Positions 1 through 8,715 of a DNA stretch of 64,000 nucleotides are shown here, one piece after another. The DNA comes from Kribbella italica (GTDB taxonomy: Bacteria; Actinomycetota; Actinomycetes; Propionibacteriales; Kribbellaceae): positions 8,494,001-8,558,000 of the forward strand of contig NZ_JACHMY010000001.1 of assembly GCF_014205135.1 (NCBI RefSeq), given 5' to 3'. A program made the translations under genes and the position numbers. Every line of letters starts with the position of its first letter. The first letter of the stretch is position 1. Under the pieces are notes generated by a model. That model saw only the letters and a program-made list of their open reading frames with translations. It ran no database searches and had not been told where the DNA came from.

Positions 1-20
1 GGCTCCGGCCCGCCTCGTGA
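1..20 (+). CDS. 3' end of an upstream gene, possibly a sugar ABC permease (partial)
   Basis: One frame ends with a TGA at 18-20 after codons reading L-R-P-A-S. The next gene starts 16 bases later and is a sugar-binding lipoprotein, so an ABC permease reading into it would be normal. Only six codons are visible, so the identity is inferred from the neighbour alone. Confidence 0.3.
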
Positions 21-36
21 GGAAGGTCCACCCCTG

Positions 37-1044
37 ATGAAGATCCACAAGTTGTCCCTGGCCGTCGCGGCCGTCACTGCCCTGGTCCTGGCCGGCTGCG
101 GTACGACCAGCGAGCGGACCTCCGACGAGCCGCAGGCGCAGAGCTCCAAGGAGTGCAAGGGGGCCGACGGCAAGTACGTGATCGGGATGAGCCAGGCCAA
201 CGTCGCCGAGCCGTACCGGCAGCGGATGGACGACGACATCAAGGCGGCCGCCGCCGAGGTGCCGCAGTTCGAGGTGAAGTTCGCCGACGCCGCGCAGGAC
301 AACGCCAAGCAGGTCGCGGACGTCGACAACTACATCACCCAGCAGATCGACCTGCTGATCATCAGCCCGAACGAGGCCAAGCCGCTGACCGCGGTGGTGA
401 AGAAGGCCTTCGACAAGGGCATCCCGGTGCTGGTGCTGGACCGCAAGGTCGAGGGCGACGCGTACACCGGCTTCATCGGCGGCGACAACGTGCAGATCGG
501 TACCGAGGCCGGCAAGTACGTCGCGGAGAAGGTGCTGCCGAACGGCGGGTCGGTGGTCGAGCTCAAGGGCCTGGCCGGCGCGACGCCGCAGGCCGAGCGC
601 AACCAGGGCTTCGCGGCCGGGATCAAGGCGAACCCGAAGATCAAGATCATCGCGACCGCGAGCGGCGACTGGCTGCGGGAGAAGGGCCAGGCGCAGATGG
701 ACGCGCTGCTCAAGGCGAACCCGAAGATCGACGTGGTCTACGCGCACAACGACCCGATGGCCGAGGGCGCGTACCTGGCGGCGAAGGCGGTCGGCCGGGA
801 GAAGGAGATGAAGTTCATCGGCATCGACGCGCTGCCGATCCCGTCCGGCGGGATCAAGGCCGTCGAGCAGGGCCGGCTGACGGCGACCTTCACCTACCCG
901 ACCAACGGCAAGGAAGCGATCGCCGCGGCGAAGAAGATCCTGGTGGACTGCGGAACGGTCGAGAAGTCGCAGGTGCTGCCGACGCGGCTGATCGACAAGG
1001 CCAACGCGGCACAGATCTACGCCTTGGAGAACCCGAACGGCTGA
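37..1044 (+). CDS. Sugar ABC transporter substrate-binding lipoprotein (ribose-type)
   Basis: This is a 335-residue lipid-anchored binding protein that would deliver a sugar to an ABC importer at the outer face of the membrane. The N-terminus has a lipoprotein signal with lipobox LAGC (Cys21), followed by a linker and a periplasmic-binding-protein type 1 fold: IGMSQANVAEPYR near residue 48, DLLIISPNE near 105, VLDRKVEG near 135 and YAHNDPMAEGAY near 235 are typical of RbsB and related sugar binders. The ATG is preceded by GAGGAAGG at 19-26. The permease and ATPase genes must lie before the window. A LacI-type regulator faces it across a terminator and is the natural candidate regulator. The sugar cannot be named from sequence; a ribose, xylose or inositol-like ligand is plausible. 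Confidence 0.9.
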   Translation: MKIHKLSLAVAAVTALVLAGCGTTSERTSDEPQAQSSKECKGADGKYVIGMSQANVAEPYRQRMDDDIKAAAAEVPQFEVKFADAAQDNAKQVADVDNYITQQIDLLIISPNEAKPLTAVVKKAFDKGIPVLVLDRKVEGDAYTGFIGGDNVQIGTEAGKYVAEKVLPNGGSVVELKGLAGATPQAERNQGFAAGIKANPKIKIIATASGDWLREKGQAQMDALLKANPKIDVVYAHNDPMAEGAYLAAKAVGREKEMKFIGIDALPIPSGGIKAVEQGRLTATFTYPTNGKEAIAAAKKILVDCGTVEKSQVLPTRLIDKANAAQIYALENPNG

Positions 1045-1053
1045 GTGGTCCTG

Positions 1054-1087
1054 GCTCCCACCGTGGCTGCTCAGCCGCGGTGGGAGC
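1054..1087. terminator. Bidirectional hairpin terminator between convergent genes
   Basis: GCTCCCACCG (1054-1063) pairs with CGGTGGGAGC (1078-1087), and GGCTG pairs with CAGCC inside it. It lies just after the binding-protein stop, and the stop codon of the facing LacI gene (1071-1073) falls inside its loop, so it can serve both genes. No T-run follows, as is usual in high-GC actinobacteria. Confidence 0.7.
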
Positions 1088-2066
1088 TGCCGCGTTCGAT
1101 CAGGCGGGCGCCGAGCGTGGTCGTGGTCGGCGGACGGGTGCCGTCGGTGATCCTTGCCAGCAGCAACCGGGCGGCGACGGTGCCGATCTCGTACGCCGGT
1201 TGCGCGACGACCGACAGTGGGGGATCGACCAGCGCGGCCCAGGGGGCGTCGTCGAAGGCGACCATGCCGACGTCCTTGCCGGGCCGAATGCCCTTTTCTT
1301 GCAAGGCCTGGAGTACGCCGACTGCCATCGCGGAGTTGGCCACCAGCAACGCGTCCGGCGGGTCCTCCTGGCTGAGCACGTCCCGGGCCGCCTTGTGCGC
1401 ACCGGCGGCCTTGTACTCGGTACGGCGTACGAGCTTGGTGGAGCCGCGGCGCTTGGCGGCCTTGAGCGCGTCGCGGTAGCCGGCGAGCCGGTCGTCCGCC
1501 GTACGGACTCCTGATGGGCCGGTGATGCAGCCGATGCGTTGATAGCCCTGGGCTATCAAGTGCTCGGTCGCCTGCCGCGCCGCCAGGCGCGTGTCGACCA
1601 GGACGACGTCGCTGTCCTGCTGCGGCAACGGCCGGTCGACCGCGACGAACGCCGTCCCGCGGGCCGCGAGCTTGTCCACCGAGGACGTCGTGCCGGTGGG
1701 GGACAAGATGACCCCGGCAACCCTTTCCTGGATCGCGATGTCGATGTAACGGTTCTCCTTGCTCGCGCTCTCGTCGGAGTTGCACAGGACAACGGAGTAG
1801 CCGACCTCGTGCGCGACGTCCTCGACTCCGCGGGCGATCGCGGTGAAGAACGGGTTCTCCACGTCGGAGATGATCAGCGCGACCACCGCGGCCTCCTGCC
1901 GGCGCAGGTTGCGTGCCGGGCCGTTGGGCTGGTAGCCGAGCTCGTCCGCGGCCGTGCGCACCCGGGCGGCCAGGTCCGGATCGACCGTCGCCTTGCCGTT
2001 CAGGGCCCGCGACACGGTCGCCGTCGAAACGCCCGCGAGCGCCGCGACATCGCTGATCGTGGCCAT
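1071..2066 (-). CDS. LacI-family transcriptional regulator
   Basis: The 331-residue protein begins with a canonical LacI helix-turn-helix (MATISDVAALAGVSTATVSRA), a hinge helix region ending near residue 60, and a periplasmic-binding-like effector domain (VVALIISDVENPFF near 65; VAFDDAPWA near 270). It would repress or activate sugar genes in response to a sugar effector. It is convergent with the sugar-binding lipoprotein at 37-1044, and the two genes share a terminator, so control of that ABC operon is a reasonable inference. The short palindrome at 2103-2114 upstream of its start could be an autoregulatory operator. Length and domain order are normal for the family. Confidence 0.9.
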   Translation of the reverse strand: MATISDVAALAGVSTATVSRALNGKATVDPDLAARVRTAADELGYQPNGPARNLRRQEAAVVALIISDVENPFFTAIARGVEDVAHEVGYSVVLCNSDESASKENRYIDIAIQERVAGVILSPTGTTSSVDKLAARGTAFVAVDRPLPQQDSDVVLVDTRLAARQATEHLIAQGYQRIGCITGPSGVRTADDRLAGYRDALKAAKRRGSTKLVRRTEYKAAGAHKAARDVLSQEDPPDALLVANSAMAVGVLQALQEKGIRPGKDVGMVAFDDAPWAALVDPPLSVVAQPAYEIGTVAARLLLARITDGTRPPTTTTLGARLIERGSSHRG

Positions 2067-2102
2067 CGGTTCTCCCTCCGCTGGCCAGAGCCTAGCGGCC
2101 GA

Positions 2103-2114
2103 GTAAAGGATTAC
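2103..2114. promoter_or_regulatory. Candidate LacI-type operator
   Basis: GTAA-AGGA-TTAC is a small palindrome between the LacI regulator start (2066) and the malic enzyme gene. Position and symmetry fit an autoregulatory site, but the half-sites are only four bases, so the call is tentative. Confidence 0.35.
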
Positions 2115-2184
2115 CCAGTCGTTCCTCGTGGACGCAACGTACGGAACCTCCGGCCGTTACCGCGGCCATGAGAAGATCGCGGGC

Positions 2185-3621
2185 GTGACTGCCTTGCCGA
2201 GCGTTTCCTACTCCATCACCGTCCGGCTCGAGGTGCCTTCGGGCGGCTCGACGGTGAGCAAACTGACGACCGCGGTCGAGCAGGCCGGCGGCCTGGTGAC
2301 CGCGCTCGACGTGACCGCCTCCGGCCACGAGCGGCTGCGGATCGACGTGACCTGCGCCGCCGCCGACACCGCGCACGCCGGCCGGCTGGTCGAGGCGATG
2401 CGCGCGGTACCGGGTGTCGAGATCGGCCGGGTCTCCGACCGGACCTTCCTGATGCACCTCGGGGGCAAGATCTCGATGGAGGCCAAGCACCCGATCCGCA
2501 ACCGTGACGATCTCTCGATGATCTACACCCCGGGCGTGGCCCGCGTCTGCCTGGCGATCGCGGAGAACCCCGAGGACGCGCGCCGGCTGACCATCAAGCG
2601 CAACAGCGTCGCCGTCGTCACCGACGGGTCCGCCGTACTGGGCCTGGGCAACATCGGCCCGAAGGCCGCGCTGCCGGTGATGGAGGGCAAGGCCGCGCTG
2701 TTCAAGCGGTTCGCCGGGATCGACGCCTGGCCGCTGTGCCTGGACACCCAGGACCCCGACGAGATCGTCAAGATCGTCAAGGCGATCGCGCCGGGCTTCG
2801 CCGGCATCAACCTGGAGGACATCTCCGCGCCGCGCTGCTTCGAGATCGAGGCCCGGCTGCGCGAGGAGCTGGACATCCCGGTCTTCCACGACGACCAGCA
2901 CGGGACGGCGATCGTCGTGGTCGCCGCGCTCTACAACGCGCTGCGCGTGGTCGGCAAGGACATCAGCGAGGTCCGCGTCGTCCTGTCCGGAGCAGGGGCC
3001 GCCGGTACGGCGATCCTGAAGCTGCTGATCGAGGCCGGCGTGAAGGACACGGTCGTCGCCGACATCGCCGGCGTCATCCACCTGGACCGCGAAGGCCTGT
3101 CGCCGGAGCTGCGCTGGATCGCGGAGAACACCAACGCCGCGAAGTACAGCGGTGACCTGAAGGGCGCGGTGGCCGGGGCCGACGTGTTCATCGGGGTGTC
3201 CGCACCGAACATCCTGAACGGCGACGACATCGCCACGATGAACGACGACTCGATCGTGTTCGCGCTGGCCAACCCCGACCCCGAGGTCGACCCGGCGGCC
3301 GCCGGCGAGCACGCCGCGGTCGTCGCCACCGGACGCAGCGACTTCCCGAACCAGATCAACAACGTGCTGGTCTTCCCCGGCGTCTTCCGCGGTCTGCTCG
3401 ACGCGCAGTCGTCGAAGGTGTCGATCGAGATGGAACTGGCCGCCGCGAAGGCGCTGGCCGGTGTCGTCACCGACGACGAGCTGAACGCCAGCTACATCGT
3501 GCCCAGCGTCTTCCACCCGGAGGTGCACACGATGGTCGCGCACGCCGTACGGGACGCGGCCGGTGGCAAGGCGCCGGCGGCCGAGGTGTTCCCGGACGAC
3601 GCGCCGTCGCTGTCGCTGTAG
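2185..3621 (+). CDS. NAD-dependent malic enzyme with N-terminal ACT domain
   Basis: The enzyme oxidatively decarboxylates L-malate to pyruvate in the cytoplasm. Residues 1-80 form an ACT-like regulatory domain (ITVRLEVP...). The catalytic part shows the malic signature SVAVVTDGSAVLGLGNIGP near residue 140, the metal-site segment NLEDISAPRCFEIE near 210 and VFHDDQHGTAIV near 232, and a Rossmann loop VLSGAGAAGTA near 270. The frame is open further upstream to 2128, but GTG at 2185 gives the usual N-terminus at the ACT domain, so that start was chosen (478 residues). The VanZ-like gene starts on the last base of its stop codon, suggesting cotranscription. Confidence 0.92.
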   Translation: MTALPSVSYSITVRLEVPSGGSTVSKLTTAVEQAGGLVTALDVTASGHERLRIDVTCAAADTAHAGRLVEAMRAVPGVEIGRVSDRTFLMHLGGKISMEAKHPIRNRDDLSMIYTPGVARVCLAIAENPEDARRLTIKRNSVAVVTDGSAVLGLGNIGPKAALPVMEGKAALFKRFAGIDAWPLCLDTQDPDEIVKIVKAIAPGFAGINLEDISAPRCFEIEARLREELDIPVFHDDQHGTAIVVVAALYNALRVVGKDISEVRVVLSGAGAAGTAILKLLIEAGVKDTVVADIAGVIHLDREGLSPELRWIAENTNAAKYSGDLKGAVAGADVFIGVSAPNILNGDDIATMNDDSIVFALANPDPEVDPAAAGEHAAVVATGRSDFPNQINNVLVFPGVFRGLLDAQSSKVSIEMELAAAKALAGVVTDDELNASYIVPSVFHPEVHTMVAHAVRDAAGGKAPAAEVFPDDAPSLSL

Positions 3622-3974
3622 TGCGGGCCGTATGGGCCTGGCGGGCCGGCTTCGTGCTGGCCTGCCTGGTCCAGCTGTACGGGCTGTACTCGCCGCAGCA
3701 GGCCGGACCGGACACGGGCATCCCGTACGCCGACAAGGTGGCGCACTTCCTGATCTTCGCGGCGGTCGCATACTTGGGCCGGCGGGTGGGTGTCCCGGCG
3801 CGATGGTTGCTGGGGGCGCTGGTTCTGCAGGCGATCGGCAGCGAGTTCGTCCAGCACTACCTGCTGCCGGACCGCAGCGGCGATCCTTTCGACGCGCTCG
3901 CGGACCTGCTCGGTACGGCGACCGGAGCGTGGCTCGGGTTTCGCGCAGTACAAAAGTCCCGTGGCACGCCATGA
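3621..3974 (+). CDS. VanZ-family small membrane protein
   Basis: The 117-residue protein has three to four hydrophobic segments and the VanZ-like pattern of a buried acidic/polar stretch: YADKVAHFLIFAAVAYL near residue 36 and SGDPFDALADLLGTATGAW near 86, including the D-x-x-x-N/D type motif of VanZ-like proteins. The GTG start overlaps the malic enzyme stop (TAG/GTG share a base), so the two are coupled. The molecular function is unknown; VanZ itself affects teicoplanin resistance, but most homologues are uncharacterised. An envelope role is a guess. Confidence 0.8.
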   Translation: MRAVWAWRAGFVLACLVQLYGLYSPQQAGPDTGIPYADKVAHFLIFAAVAYLGRRVGVPARWLLGALVLQAIGSEFVQHYLLPDRSGDPFDALADLLGTATGAWLGFRAVQKSRGTP

Positions 3975-3981
3975 TGGGGTC

Positions 3982-4539
3982 ATGACCGCCTCGACCCTGA
4001 CCGGATCGTTGCTCGTGGCGACCCCGTTGCTCGACGAGCCACCCTTTCGGCGTTCGGTCATCCTGCTGCTGGACCACGACGAGGACGGTGCTCTCGGCGT
4101 GGTGGTCAACCGGGCCGCCGACCTCGAGGTCGACCAGGTGCTGCCGGACTGGTCGGAGACGGTGAACGAGCCGGGCGTGCTGTTCATGGGCGGCCCGGTC
4201 GGCACCGACAGCGCGCTCGCGGTCGCCGAGGTGATCGAGTCCGCCGACCCGCCCGGCTGGCGCGAGTGCTTCGGCCGGATCGGGCTGATCGACCTCGACG
4301 TCCCGCCCGCGCTGCTCGAGGGCGCGATCCAGCGGATGCGGATCTTCGCCGGGTACGCCGGCTGGTCCGGTGGGCAGCTCGAGGGCGAGATCACCGAGGG
4401 CGCCTGGTACGTCGTACCGTCCGAGCCCGACGACGTCTTCAGCCTGCGGCCCGAGGGGCTGTGGCGGCGCGTCCTGCGCCGCCAGAAGGACCAGATGGCC
4501 TACCTGGCGACGTACCCGGACGACCCGAGCCAGAACTGA
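3982..4539 (+). CDS. YqgE/AlgH family protein
   Basis: The 185-residue protein matches YqgE/AlgH throughout: GSLLVATPLLDEPPFRRSVILL at the N-terminus, GALGVVVNR near residue 36, VLFMGGPVG near 67, and IFAGYAGWSGGQLEGEI near 118. The family is a conserved cytoplasmic fold of unclear function. The ATG at 3982 was chosen because it starts the family consensus; an in-frame extension to 3790 only reads through the VanZ gene in another frame. It lies between the VanZ gene and DUF3039. The convergent stop of DUF3039 is 24 bases away. Confidence 0.9.
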   Translation: MTASTLTGSLLVATPLLDEPPFRRSVILLLDHDEDGALGVVVNRAADLEVDQVLPDWSETVNEPGVLFMGGPVGTDSALAVAEVIESADPPGWRECFGRIGLIDLDVPPALLEGAIQRMRIFAGYAGWSGGQLEGEITEGAWYVVPSEPDDVFSLRPEGLWRRVLRRQKDQMAYLATYPDDPSQN

Positions 4540-4563
4540 CCCGGGGCCCGCTGGGAGGCGGCC

Positions 4564-4833
4564 TTACTCCTTGTCGTCCCCGTCGTCGTCCCCGGGGTTG
4601 AGCGAGTCCCAGATCTCCTTGCACTCCGGGCAGACCGGGAACTTCTGCGGGTCCCGGCTCGGCACCCAGACCTTGCCGCAGAGCGCGACGACGGGCGTGC
4701 CCATCACCATCGCCTCGGTCAGCTTGTCCTTGGGCACGTAGTGCGAGAACCGCTCGTGGTCACCGTTGTCCAGCGACGGCTGCGTGCGCTCGTCGACAAC
4801 CGTCTCCGCACCCGGGCTCAACTGAGTACTCAT
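4564..4833 (-). CDS. DUF3039 small zinc-site protein
   Basis: The 89-residue protein matches DUF3039, an actinobacterial family of unknown role. It has a conserved block HYVPKDKLTEAMVMGTPVVALCGKVW and a following CPEC pair, so one Cys (in ALCGK) plus CPxC could hold a metal ion. The tail is very acidic (DDDGDD). The start at 4833 was chosen because a TACACT -10 element lies exactly six bases upstream, typical of a leaderless transcript, and upstream codons are not family-like. As far as I recall, DUF3039, YqgE and the helicase downstream are often neighbours in actinomycetes. Confidence 0.85.
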   Translation of the reverse strand: MSTQLSPGAETVVDERTQPSLDNGDHERFSHYVPKDKLTEAMVMGTPVVALCGKVWVPSRDPQKFPVCPECKEIWDSLNPGDDDGDDKE

Positions 4834-4839
4834 GGCACG

Positions 4840-4845
4840 AGTGTA
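4840..4845 (-). promoter_or_regulatory. Leaderless -10 element for the DUF3039 gene
   Basis: Read on the minus strand, TACACT lies six bases before the ATG at 4833, which places transcription start at or next to the start codon. No Shine-Dalgarno sequence is present. Confidence 0.55.
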
Positions 4846-4962
4846 GAACGACCGGTCCAGCGGGCGCCGCAACTTCTCCACAACGAAACTGCCCTGTGGA
4901 CAACGCTCGTGGCCGGGGCAGATCGCGGCATGTTCTTGGTGTGACCAACTCAAGGAGGCAGC

Positions 4963-5547
4963 ATGACACTCGTGGAACCCATCGAGACCCATCCCGACCC
5001 CGAATTCACCCTGCCCTGGGCACCGTTCCGTCCGATCACCAGAGCCGATCTGTACCGGGTGCCGAATGACGGCCATCGGTACGAGCTCATCGACGGGGTC
5101 CTGGTCATGACGCCGGCACCGTCGCTGCGACACCAGTTGGCGGCCGGGCGACTGTTCAGCCGCCTCACGCTGAACTGTCCTGACGACCTGTACGTTCTGT
5201 CGGCGCCGTTCGACGTCGCGCTCTCCGAGGACACCCTCGTACAGCCCGACATCCTCGTCGCGCCACGGGCTGACTTCACCGAACGGGACCTGCCGAAGGC
5301 GCCCTTGCTGGCGGTCGAAGTTCTCTCACCGAGCACCCGGCGGATCGACCTCATGCTGAAGTTCTCCCGGTACGAAGCCGCCGGGTGCCCGTCCTACTGG
5401 GTGGTCGATCCCGACACGCCGACCCTGATCGTCTGGGAGATGCAGGACGGGGCATATGCGCAGGTCGCGAAGGTCACCGGTGACGAGATCGCGCGGCTGA
5501 CCAGCCCGTACGACGTCGAGGTGGTGCCCGCCGATCTGATTGTCTGA
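4963..5547 (+). CDS. Uma2-family (DUF820) restriction-endonuclease-fold protein
   Basis: The 194-residue protein has the Uma2 pattern: YELIDGVLVM near residue 43, VQPDILVAP near 90, LLAVEVLSPSTRRIDLMLKFSRYEAAGCPSYW compressed near 108-148. The acidic residues in ELIDG, PDIL and AVEV with Lys in LKFSRYE make up a PD-(D/E)xK-like site, so nuclease activity is predicted; no member's cellular role is firmly known to me. A strong AAGGAGG lies 6 bases before the ATG. It sits between DUF3039 and the helicase, which are usually adjacent in relatives, so it may be a local insertion. A link with the helicase is not shown by the sequence. Confidence 0.85.
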   Translation: MTLVEPIETHPDPEFTLPWAPFRPITRADLYRVPNDGHRYELIDGVLVMTPAPSLRHQLAAGRLFSRLTLNCPDDLYVLSAPFDVALSEDTLVQPDILVAPRADFTERDLPKAPLLAVEVLSPSTRRIDLMLKFSRYEAAGCPSYWVVDPDTPTLIVWEMQDGAYAQVAKVTGDEIARLTSPYDVEVVPADLIV

Positions 5548-5598
5548 GCGTTGTCGGGTAACGTTCCTGCACGGCCGACAGTCGAGTATCGGGGGAGT

Positions 5599-7398
5599 AT
5601 GCCGTCCGTGGATTCGCACGTGCCAGCACCACCAGCCGTGCTTCCTCCGGCCTACCCGGACCGGGCAGCCTGGGGTACCGCCAGCAAGCTGCGCGCCTGG
5701 CAGGCGGAAGCTCTGCAGCAGTACATGGACAAGCAACCGCGGGACTTCCTCGCGGTCGCGACGCCGGGCGCCGGCAAGACGACGTTCGCGCTGACCGTCG
5801 CCGCCGAGCTGCTGCACCGGCGGGTGATCGACCGGATCACCGTGGTGACGCCGACCGAGCACCTGAAGATCCAGTGGGCCGAGGCGGCCGACCGGGCCGG
5901 GATCGCGATCGACCCCGCGTTCTCCGGCGGCAAGGGGCGGACCAACAAGGACTTCCAGGGCGTCGCGGTGACGTACGCCGGGGTCGCGGTGAACCCGCTG
6001 GCCTTCCGCGTCCGGACCGAGCGGTTCCGCACGCTGGTGATCCTCGACGAGGTGCACCACGGCGGTGACGCGCTCAGCTGGGGTGACGGGATCAAGGAAG
6101 CGTTCGAGCCGGCCACGCGGCGGCTCGCGCTGACCGGGACGCCGTTCCGCAGCGACGACAACCCGATCCCGTTCGTCACCTACGAGCACGGGCACGACGG
6201 CGCGGCCCGGAGCCAGGCCGACTACACCTACGGGTACGGGCACGCCCTGCGCGACCACGTCGTCCGCCCGGTGATCTTCATGTCGTACTCCGGCGAGATG
6301 CGCTGGCGCACCAAGGCCGGCGACGAGGTCGCGGCGCGCCTGGGCGAGCCGCTGACCAAGGACCTGACCGCGCAGGCGCTGCGCACCGCGCTCGACGCGA
6401 CCGGTGAGTGGATGCCCGCCGTCCTGGCCGCCGCGGACAAGCGGCTGACCGAGGTCCGGCGGCACATGCCGGACGCGGGCGGACTGGTGATCTCCGGTGA
6501 CCAGAACACGGCGCGCGCGTACGCGAAGGTGCTGCGCGAGCTGACCGGCGAGGCGCCGACCGTCGTGCTGTCCGACGAGAAGGCGGCGAGCAAGAAGATC
6601 GCGAAGTTCTCCGGCGACGAGTCGCGCTGGATGGTCGCGGTCCGGATGGTCAGTGAGGGCGTCGACGTACCGCGGCTGGCGGTCGGGGTCTACGCGACGC
6701 CGACCTCGACGCCGCTGTTCTTCGCGCAGGCCGTCGGACGCTTCGTTCGCGCCCGCAAGCGCGGCGAGACCGCGTCGGTGTTCGTCCCGTCGGTGACCCG
6801 GCTGCTCGGCTTCGCCGCCGAGATGGAGGTCGAGCGCGACCACGTCCTCGGCCGCCGGAACAGCACCGAGGACGGCGACATCTTCGCCCTCGAGGACGAC
6901 CTGATCAAGCAGGCCAACCAGGCCGAAGGCGCCAGCGACGAGCTGGACGCGAAGTTCGAGGCCCTCGGCTCCGACGCCAGCTTCGACCGCGTCGTCTTCG
7001 ACGGCGGCGACTACGGCACCGGCGGCGACCTCGCCTCCGACGAGGAGATGGACTTCCTGGGCCTACCCGGCCTGCTGGAGCCCGACCAGGTCCGCGAGCT
7101 GCTCAACAAACGCCAGGCCAAGTCGATCGCCCAGCAAAAACGCTCCCAACGAGGAACCGGCGCGACCGCCGACCCAACTCCCCCCGAGCTGGCCACCCAC
7201 GAACAGGTCGCCCTCCTCCGCCGCGAACTCAACGGCCTGGTCGCCGCCTGGCACCACCGCACCGGCCAGCCCCACGGCGTCATCCACAACGACCTCCGCC
7301 GCAAACTAGGCGGCCCCGCCGCAGCCCACGCCTCCTCCACCCAGCTGAAGGAACGCATAGAACTGATCCGCGACTGGGCCACCCAACGCCGAGCCTGA
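5599..7398 (+). CDS. DEAD/DEAH-box (superfamily 2) helicase
   Basis: A two-RecA-domain helicase or translocase of about 600 residues. Motif I is ATPGAGKTT (about residues 53-61), motif II is DEVHH (Asp150), motif III-like LTGTPF follows, and motif VI is QAVGRFVRAR near residue 378. The C-terminal 180 residues are an acidic linker (DGDIFALEDD) and a basic tail. It most resembles the actinobacterial helicases found beside DUF3039. ATG 5599 has the GGGGGAG ribosome site only one base away, while the in-frame GTG at 5608 has it at 10 bases, so translation may really begin at 5608. Its role in DNA or RNA metabolism is not defined. Confidence 0.9.
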   Translation: MPSVDSHVPAPPAVLPPAYPDRAAWGTASKLRAWQAEALQQYMDKQPRDFLAVATPGAGKTTFALTVAAELLHRRVIDRITVVTPTEHLKIQWAEAADRAGIAIDPAFSGGKGRTNKDFQGVAVTYAGVAVNPLAFRVRTERFRTLVILDEVHHGGDALSWGDGIKEAFEPATRRLALTGTPFRSDDNPIPFVTYEHGHDGAARSQADYTYGYGHALRDHVVRPVIFMSYSGEMRWRTKAGDEVAARLGEPLTKDLTAQALRTALDATGEWMPAVLAAADKRLTEVRRHMPDAGGLVISGDQNTARAYAKVLRELTGEAPTVVLSDEKAASKKIAKFSGDESRWMVAVRMVSEGVDVPRLAVGVYATPTSTPLFFAQAVGRFVRARKRGETASVFVPSVTRLLGFAAEMEVERDHVLGRRNSTEDGDIFALEDDLIKQANQAEGASDELDAKFEALGSDASFDRVVFDGGDYGTGGDLASDEEMDFLGLPGLLEPDQVRELLNKRQAKSIAQQKRSQRGTGATADPTPPELATHEQVALLRRELNGLVAAWHHRTGQPHGVIHNDLRRKLGGPAAAHASSTQLKERIELIRDWATQRRA

Positions 7399-7567
7399 CC
7401 GGATTCGTCAACCGCCCAGCAGCCCCAGCCCCGTCAGCCGACAGACGACTTCCAGCGGGCCAGTCGCCCCACAATCCGAGCCGGTCGGCCACAGGCAACC
7501 TCAGCCGGTCAGCCCAGAGGCAACCTCAGCCGGTCAGCCCACAGGCAACCCCAGGCCCCCACCCAGC

Positions 7568-8294
7568 CGCCGACCACCGAAGCCCACAGGTGCGCACCTC
7601 ACCCACCGGCACCTCCCCGCACCCGACCGCCGAGCCCGCGGGCGAGGCCCGACCCAGGGGAGCCTGCCCGCCGAGCGCCCCGCCACTGCCAGGTCAGCCG
7701 ACCAGCACTCAGCCCGAGCCAGCTAGCCGACGTGCGGCGTCGGCCTAAGCCGGTGAGCCGACGAGTGCCTCCAGTCAAGCCGGTCAGCCCACGGACAACC
7801 CCAACCGGTCAGCCGACTGGCAACCTCAGCCCAGCCGCGACCACCGAGGCCACAGGTGAGCAACTCACCCGCTGGCACCTCCCCGCACCCGACCGCCGAG
7901 CCCGCAGCCGGCGCCGCGACGCCCGACCAAGGCGAGCCTGCCCGCCGAGCGCCCGCCACTGCCCGAACAGCCTCCAGCTGAACCAGCAAGTCAACGAGCG
8001 GCCCAGCCCGAGCCGGCAAGCCGACGAGCGGCGTCGGCCCCAGCCGCCGACCACCGAAGCCAAGGTGAGTAAGCCGGTGAGTGGACGAGTGGCTCCGGTC
8101 CGAGCCGGTTAGCCGACAGGCAATCCCACCCGGTCGGCCCACAGGCGACCCAGCCCCCGCCGACCACCGAAGCCGCAGGTAGCACCTCATCCACTAGCAC
8201 CTCCCCATACCCGACCGCCGAGCCCGCAGCTGGCGGCGCGAGGTCCGACCCAGGCGAGCCTGCCCACCGAGCGCCGCCACTGCGCGGTCAGCCG
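7568..8294. repeat. Three diverged copies of a ~135-bp block in non-coding DNA
   Basis: Block copies lie at about 7568-7702, 7838-7973 and 8161-8294 (135, 136 and 134 bp). Each opens with CGACCACCGA, continues through CACCTCCCC, ACCCGACCGCCGAGCCCGC and GAGCCTGCCC, and ends near GCCACTGC. A fragment of the opening recurs at 8048-8070. Between blocks are degenerate copies of the 31-bp motif (GCCGGTCAGCC-like). The whole 7399-8710 stretch has no ORF with family-like sequence; frames across it are Pro/Arg/Ser-rich low complexity. No function is evident. Confidence 0.75.
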
Positions 8295-8709
8295 AAAAGC
8301 ACCCCGACCTAAGCCGGCGAACCGGCGAGCGGTCCCGGATCGAGTCGGCCAGCCGACGAGCAGCATCGGCTTAAGCCGACGAGTGGTTCCGGCCCGGGCC
8401 GGTCAGCCGACTAGCGGCGTCGGCCCCAGCCGATCAGGCGGCCCACCTGATGCGATCCCGACGCCCGCGCTCTTAGCGTCACCGGGGTATAGCGATCGGA
8501 GCGAGGTACCAGCCCAAACCGGCCAGCCGATCAGCGGCTCGTGCCCAAGCCGCCAGCCGACGAGTGGACCTAGCCCAAGCCGGCCAGCCGATCAGCGGCT
8601 CCTGCCCGAGCCGGTTAGTCGACGAGTGGCGTCGGCCCGAGGCGGTTAGCCGACCAGCGGTGTCAGCCCAAGCCGCTCAGCCGCTGGCGGCGGCGTGGGG
8701 CTCAAGTCG

Positions 8710-8715
8710 GTTAGC
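8710..8715. repeat. Target site duplication, left copy (GTTAGC)
   Basis: GTTAGC directly precedes the IS481 left end, and the same six bases follow the right end at 9833-9838. Removing the element and one copy restores a normal 31-bp minisatellite unit, which confirms the junctions. Confidence 0.85.

Noticed and set aside
7732-8112. Pro/Arg/Ser-rich frames in the repeat region (both strands)
   Set aside because: The 31-bp unit shifts frame every copy, the products are low complexity without homology, and no start has a ribosome site.
8317-8709. CRISPR array
   Set aside because: The 31-bp units follow each other directly with no unique spacers, and no cas gene is present. It is a minisatellite.
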